Source: an uncultured Roseobacter sp.
Lineage (GTDB): Bacteria > Pseudomonadota > Alphaproteobacteria > Rhodobacterales > Rhodobacteraceae
NCBI RefSeq assembly: GCF_947488185.1
Contig: NZ_CANKYM010000001.1
Location: 1,054,001-1,118,000 of the forward strand
Length of the DNA stretch: 64,000 nucleotides
Direction of reading: 5' to 3'
Shown here: one piece after another, positions 61,020-64,000 of the stretch
How the letters are laid out: every line of letters begins with the position of its first letter
Position numbering within the stretch: the stretch's first letter is position 1
Made by a program: the position numbers and the translations under genes
The notes under the pieces: model-generated
Told to the model about the DNA's origin: nothing
Seen by the model: only the letters and a program-made list of their open reading frames with translations
The model's database searches: none

Positions 61020-62827
61020 CAGATTCTGGGACCAAGAAGATTGAGATCAAGGACTTACGGTCGCGCAAGTGGTTCATGAACCCGGACAATCCGGAAATGA
61101 CCGCGCTCTATCTGGAGCGCTATCTGAACTACGGGCTGACGCGGGAAGAGCTGCAGTCGGGTAAACCGATCATCGGGATTGCGCAGACGGGCAGTGACCT
61201 CTCCCCCTGCAATCGCCACCATCTAGAGCTGACCAAGCGGGTTCGGGATGGGGTCATTGCCGCGGGCGGCACCTGTATCGAGGTGCCGGTGCATCCGATC
61301 CAAGAAACCGGCAAACGGCCCACGGCGATGCTAGACCGGAACCTGGCCTATCTGTCGCTGGTCGAGACGCTCTTTGGCTATCCGCTGGACGGGGTGGTGC
61401 TGAACATCGGCTGTGACAAGACCACGCCTGCGCTGCTGATGGCGGCGGCGACGGTGAATATCCCGGCGATTGCACTGTCAGTTGGTCCGATGCTGAACGG
61501 TTGGTTCCGGGGCGAGCGCACAGGCTCAGGCACCATCGTCTGGAAAGCGCGCGAGATGCTCGCGGCGGGTGAGATCGACGATGATGGGTTCATGGAACTG
61601 GTGGCCTCATCGGCCCCGTCGGTTGGGTATTGCAACACTATGGGCACGGCGACGACAATGAATTCACTGGCCGAGGCCTTGGGCATGCAACTGCCAGGCT
61701 CGGCGGCGATCCCTGCGCCCTATCGTGAGCGCGGACAGATCAGCTATGAGACGGGGCGGCGGATTGTCGAGATGGTCTGGGAGGACCTGCGTCCCTCCGA
61801 CATCATGACCCGCGAGGCCTTCGAGAACACCATCGTGATCAATTCGGCGATTGGCGGGTCGACCAATGCGCCCATTCACCTGAACGGAATTGCGCGGCAT
61901 CTGGGCGTGCCGCTGGACAACAATGACTGGCAGGCCGTGGGCCATGATGTGCCACTGCTGGTCAACCTGCAGCCGGCGGGTGAGTATCTGGGCGAGGACT
62001 ACCAGCACGCAGGCGGCGTGCCTGCGGTGGTGGGAGAACTGATCGCGGCGGGGTTGCTGCCGCATCCGGATGTGATCACCGCCAATGGCAAGACGATGGC
62101 GGAGAATTGCGGGCATCTGCGCAGTGAAGACACCAAGGTCATCAAGCCTGCGTCGGAGCCGCTGAAAGAGCAGGCCGGGTTTATCAACCTGTCCGGCAAT
62201 CTCTTTGACAGCGCGATCATGAAGACCAGCGTGATCAGCAAGGTATTCCGCGCGAAATACCTGTCAAACGCGGACGACATGAACGCTTTTGAGGGCCGCG
62301 CGGTGGTGTTTGACGGGCCGGAGGATTTCCACCATCGGATCGACGACCCGGCGGAGAATATCGACGAGGATTGCGTGCTGTTCATGCGTGGGGCGGGGCC
62401 CAAGGGCTATCCGGGCGGGGCCGAGGTAGTGAACATGCGCCCGCCGTCCTACCTGCTGAAGAAGGGTGTCGAGGCGCTGCCCTGTGTGGGGGACGGGCGG
62501 CAGTCGGGCACTTCTGGCAGCCCGTCGATTCTGAACGCGTCGCCCGAAGCGGCAGCAGGTGGTGGGCTTGCGCTGTTGAAAAACGGGGACCGGGTGCGGA
62601 TCGACCTGAACAAATGTACCGCCGACATGCTGGTGCCGCTGGATGAACTTGCTGAACGGGCACGCGCTTTCGAAGCAGCGGGCGGCTATGACGCGCCGGA
62701 GAGCCAGTCGCCCTGGCAGCAGTATTTCCGCGAAAAAGTCGGCCGCTTTGATCAGGGCATGATCCTGGAGGACGCCGACAAGTACCAGGATATCTCGCGC
62801 CGGTTCATGCCGCGCGATAACCATTAG
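61016..62827 (+). CDS. IlvD/Edd family sugar-acid dehydratase
   Basis: Fe-S dehydratase of 603 residues that removes water from an aldonate to give a 2-keto-3-deoxy acid. Cluster-ligand cysteines lie in [27 protein letters not shown] and [20 protein letters not shown]. The C-terminal [16 protein letters not shown] and [14 protein letters not shown] blocks fit. The 603 residues match L-arabonate, D-xylonate or L-fuconate-type dehydratases rather than biosynthetic IlvD (~560). GTG start inside the SDR stop codon. Confidence 0.92.
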   Translation: MTDSGTKKIEIKDLRSRKWFMNPDNPEMTALYLERYLNYGLTREELQSGKPIIGIAQTGSDLSPCNRHHLELTKRVRDGVIAAGGTCIEVPVHPIQETGKRPTAMLDRNLAYLSLVETLFGYPLDGVVLNIGCDKTTPALLMAAATVNIPAIALSVGPMLNGWFRGERTGSGTIVWKAREMLAAGEIDDDGFMELVASSAPSVGYCNTMGTATTMNSLAEALGMQLPGSAAIPAPYRERGQISYETGRRIVEMVWEDLRPSDIMTREAFENTIVINSAIGGSTNAPIHLNGIARHLGVPLDNNDWQAVGHDVPLLVNLQPAGEYLGEDYQHAGGVPAVVGELIAAGLLPHPDVITANGKTMAENCGHLRSEDTKVIKPASEPLKEQAGFINLSGNLFDSAIMKTSVISKVFRAKYLSNADDMNAFEGRAVVFDGPEDFHHRIDDPAENIDEDCVLFMRGAGPKGYPGGAEVVNMRPPSYLLKKGVEALPCVGDGRQSGTSGSPSILNASPEAAAGGGLALLKNGDRVRIDLNKCTADMLVPLDELAERARAFEAAGGYDAPESQSPWQQYFREKVGRFDQGMILEDADKYQDISRRFMPRDNH

Positions 62828-62875
62828 CGCGCCCTCAGGGCGACGATCACTAGCGCGCCTCTGGCGTGGCGACGA
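62825..62875 (+). repeat. Tandem imperfect direct repeat after the dehydratase stop
   Basis: TAGCGCGCC begins two related copies: 62825-62846 and 62851-62875, both ending GCGACGA. The first TAG is the dehydratase stop. The first copy also contains the perfect hairpin CGCCC-TCA-GGGCG. Together with the REP-like half-element next to it this looks like a small composite repeat. Confidence 0.45.
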
Positions 62876-62880
62876 GGAGC

Positions 62881-62906
62881 GGTGGCCTGAAAGCCCACCC
62901 TACCCG
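62881..62906. repeat. Diverged half copy of the 36566-36639 palindrome
   Basis: GGTGGCCTGAAAGCCCACC (62881-62899) and the next bases match one arm of the palindrome before mutL with a one-base insertion and a few changes. The other arm is missing. It supports the idea that the element is dispersed in this genome. Confidence 0.55.
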
Positions 62907-62929
62907 CAAACTGAGAAGGACCAAGAGAC

Positions 62930-63778
62930 GTGAAACTTGTGCGATATGGGGAGAGGGGCGCAGAGAAGCCTGGAATGCTGGATGCCGAGGGGACCCTGCG
63001 CGATCTGTCAGCGCATGTTGCCGACATTGCGGGAGACGTGTTGTCGGATGCCGGGCTTGAAAAGCTGCGCGCAATTGATCCTGCCAGCCTGCCTTTGGTT
63101 GACGGCGCCCCGCGCATCGGGGCCTGTGTTGGCAATATCGGGAAATTCCTGTGCATCGGGTTGAACTACTCCGACCACGCGGCGGAGACAGGCGCGGACA
63201 TTCCCGCGCATCCGATCCTCTTTTTCAAGGCCAACTCCGCCATTGTCGGCCCCTATGATGAGGTCAGCATGCCGCGGGGGTCGACCCATACCGATTGGGA
63301 GGTCGAGCTGGGCGTGGTGATCGGCACCACCGCGAAATATGTGAGCAAGGAGACCGCGCTGGATCACGTCGCGGGCTATTGTGTCGTGAACGACGTGAGC
63401 GAGCGGCATTTTCAGACCCAGCTCACGGGCCAATGGACCAAGGGCAAATCCTGCGACACCTTTGGACCAACAGGGCCGTGGCTGGTGACCCGCGACGAGG
63501 TACCGAACCCACAAGACCTTGCCATGAGCCTTGATGTAAACGGCAAGCGGATGCAGACCGGGACCACCTCGACCATGATTTTCACGGTGGCGGAGATCAT
63601 CGAACACCTGTCGTCTCTGATGACGCTGCATCCAGGGGATGTGATCACCACAGGCACGCCGCCGGGCGTGGGCATGGGCATCAAGCCCGACCCTGTCTAC
63701 CTCAAGAAGGGGGATGTCATGGAGTTGACCATCGAAGGTCTGGGTGCGCAGCGCCAAACCGTGACGGAGGACGCATAG
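62930..63778 (+). CDS. Fumarylacetoacetate hydrolase family protein (2,4-diketo-3-deoxy acid hydrolase type)
   Basis: Metal-dependent C-C hydrolase of 282 residues. Metal ligands are the acidic pair in HTDWEVELGVVIG and the Asp in VVNDVSERHFQ; KANSAIVGPYD and TGTPPGVGMG complete the family core. In the diketo-hydrolase pathway a family member cleaves 2,4-diketo-3-deoxy-L-fuconate (or a homologue) into pyruvate and a hydroxy acid. GTG start with GAGAAGGA upstream. Its position after SDR and IlvD/Edd genes supports this role. Confidence 0.88.
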   Translation: MKLVRYGERGAEKPGMLDAEGTLRDLSAHVADIAGDVLSDAGLEKLRAIDPASLPLVDGAPRIGACVGNIGKFLCIGLNYSDHAAETGADIPAHPILFFKANSAIVGPYDEVSMPRGSTHTDWEVELGVVIGTTAKYVSKETALDHVAGYCVVNDVSERHFQTQLTGQWTKGKSCDTFGPTGPWLVTRDEVPNPQDLAMSLDVNGKRMQTGTTSTMIFTVAEIIEHLSSLMTLHPGDVITTGTPPGVGMGIKPDPVYLKKGDVMELTIEGLGAQRQTVTEDA

Positions 63779-64000
63779 GTGGCCGAGCTTTTCATGATTG
63801 GTGGCGCGACGGACGTGATGCTGAAGCGCTTGGGGGAGAAATTCACCATTCACCGGGCACAGGATATGGAGGATCCGCAGGCGTGGCTGGCGGCAAATGG
63901 CAATGACATCGAGTATGTGGCGACCAATGGTCACGATGGGGTAAAGCCCGAATTCATGGCGGCGATGCCCAACCTCAAAGCCATCAGCTGCTACGGTGTC
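63779..64000 (+). CDS. D-2-hydroxyacid dehydrogenase, 3'-truncated by the window edge
   Basis: The 74 visible residues open VAELFMIGGATDVMLKRLG and contain DIEYVATNGHDGVKPEFMA and MPNLKAISCYGV, which is the N-terminal substrate-binding lobe of D-isomer-specific 2-hydroxyacid dehydrogenases of the hydroxypyruvate/glyoxylate reductase type. GTG start directly after the FAH stop, with GGAGG upstream. In this operon it could oxidise or reduce the hydroxy-acid released by the FAH enzyme. The NAD-binding domain lies outside the window. Confidence 0.85.
   Translation, partial: MAELFMIGGATDVMLKRLGEKFTIHRAQDMEDPQAWLAANGNDIEYVATNGHDGVKPEFMAAMPNLKAISCYGV

Noticed and set aside
1..64000. CRISPR arrays, tRNA/rRNA genes, prophage or toxin-antitoxin genes
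   Set aside because: I looked for regular direct repeats, clover-leaf candidates in the intergenic gaps and phage or toxin-like proteins and saw none; a dedicated RNA or CRISPR search was not possible.

Overview
The window looks like a chromosomal segment of a marine Rhodobacteraceae (Roseobacter-group) alphaproteobacterium. The sequence is GC-rich and densely coding. It carries a VPLPA-CTERM-type sorting tail, the alphaproteobacterial rbfA/truB/rpsO/pnp neighbourhood, a DUF3035 (BamF-type) lipoprotein, a DUF1674 protein, a membrane-bound cytochrome-c urate hydroxylase (PuuD), a bacterial two-domain ALDH16 and TRAP transporters. I saw no tRNA, rRNA, CRISPR array, insertion sequence, integrase or phage gene. 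Every function below is read from motifs and family resemblance; no search was run.

Layout. (1) 1-6.7 kb holds a 5'-truncated nicotinate phosphoribosyltransferase, a class IV aminotransferase, a small HTH-like protein, a 0.67-kb gene-free AT-richer gap, an L,D-transpeptidase, an aldehyde dehydrogenase, a 1-Cys peroxiredoxin and an Lrp/AsnC regulator. (2) 6.8-16.9 kb holds a VPLPA-CTERM SGNH hydrolase, then pnp, rpsO, truB and rbfA on the minus strand. Accessory genes (ASCH, K+-channel-like, LysE, an acidic membrane-anchored protein, DUF1643, a small membrane protein) sit between these translation genes. (3) 17-27 kb is mostly plus-strand housekeeping: dapB, rsmB, heparinase-like, purH, lspA, a BamF-type lipoprotein and a catalytic/non-catalytic M16 peptidase pair. 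(4) 27-36.6 kb holds ALDH16 plus deoC on the minus strand, then a nearly complete urate catabolic island: uraH divergent from a puuE-uraD fusion, (S)-ureidoglycine aminohydrolase, allA, an NCS2 nucleobase permease and puuD. (5) mutL and rmuC follow, with a long palindrome in front of mutL. (6) 39.7-64 kb is a sugar-acid catabolic region.

The sugar-acid region has five transcription blocks. The first is uxuA behind three tandem Gfo/Idh/MocA dehydrogenases (minus). The second is uxaC plus a UxuB/UxaB-type reductase (plus). The third is a ten-gene minus block: dctP-dctQ-dctM TRAP transporter, PhyH dioxygenase, uxaA, Gfo/Idh/MocA, second PhyH dioxygenase, beta-hydroxyacid dehydrogenase, EamA exporter and kdgK. 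The fourth is a GntR/FCD regulator (plus) facing a minus pair of DenD-like and hydroxyacid dehydrogenases. The fifth is a plus-strand diketo-hydrolase type pathway: SDR, IlvD/Edd dehydratase, FAH hydrolase and a truncated D-2-hydroxyacid dehydrogenase. The uronate enzymes would bring glucuronate and/or galacturonate to 2-keto-3-deoxygluconate. The extra four Gfo/Idh/MocA enzymes and two Fe(II)/2-oxoglutarate-type oxygenases are not needed for ordinary uronate use, which suggests a modified uronate or glycoside substrate. This is the least conventional part of the window. A palindrome in the dctP/gntR intergenic region shares 13 bases with the region in front of the SDR gene, so one regulator may control both ends of the block.
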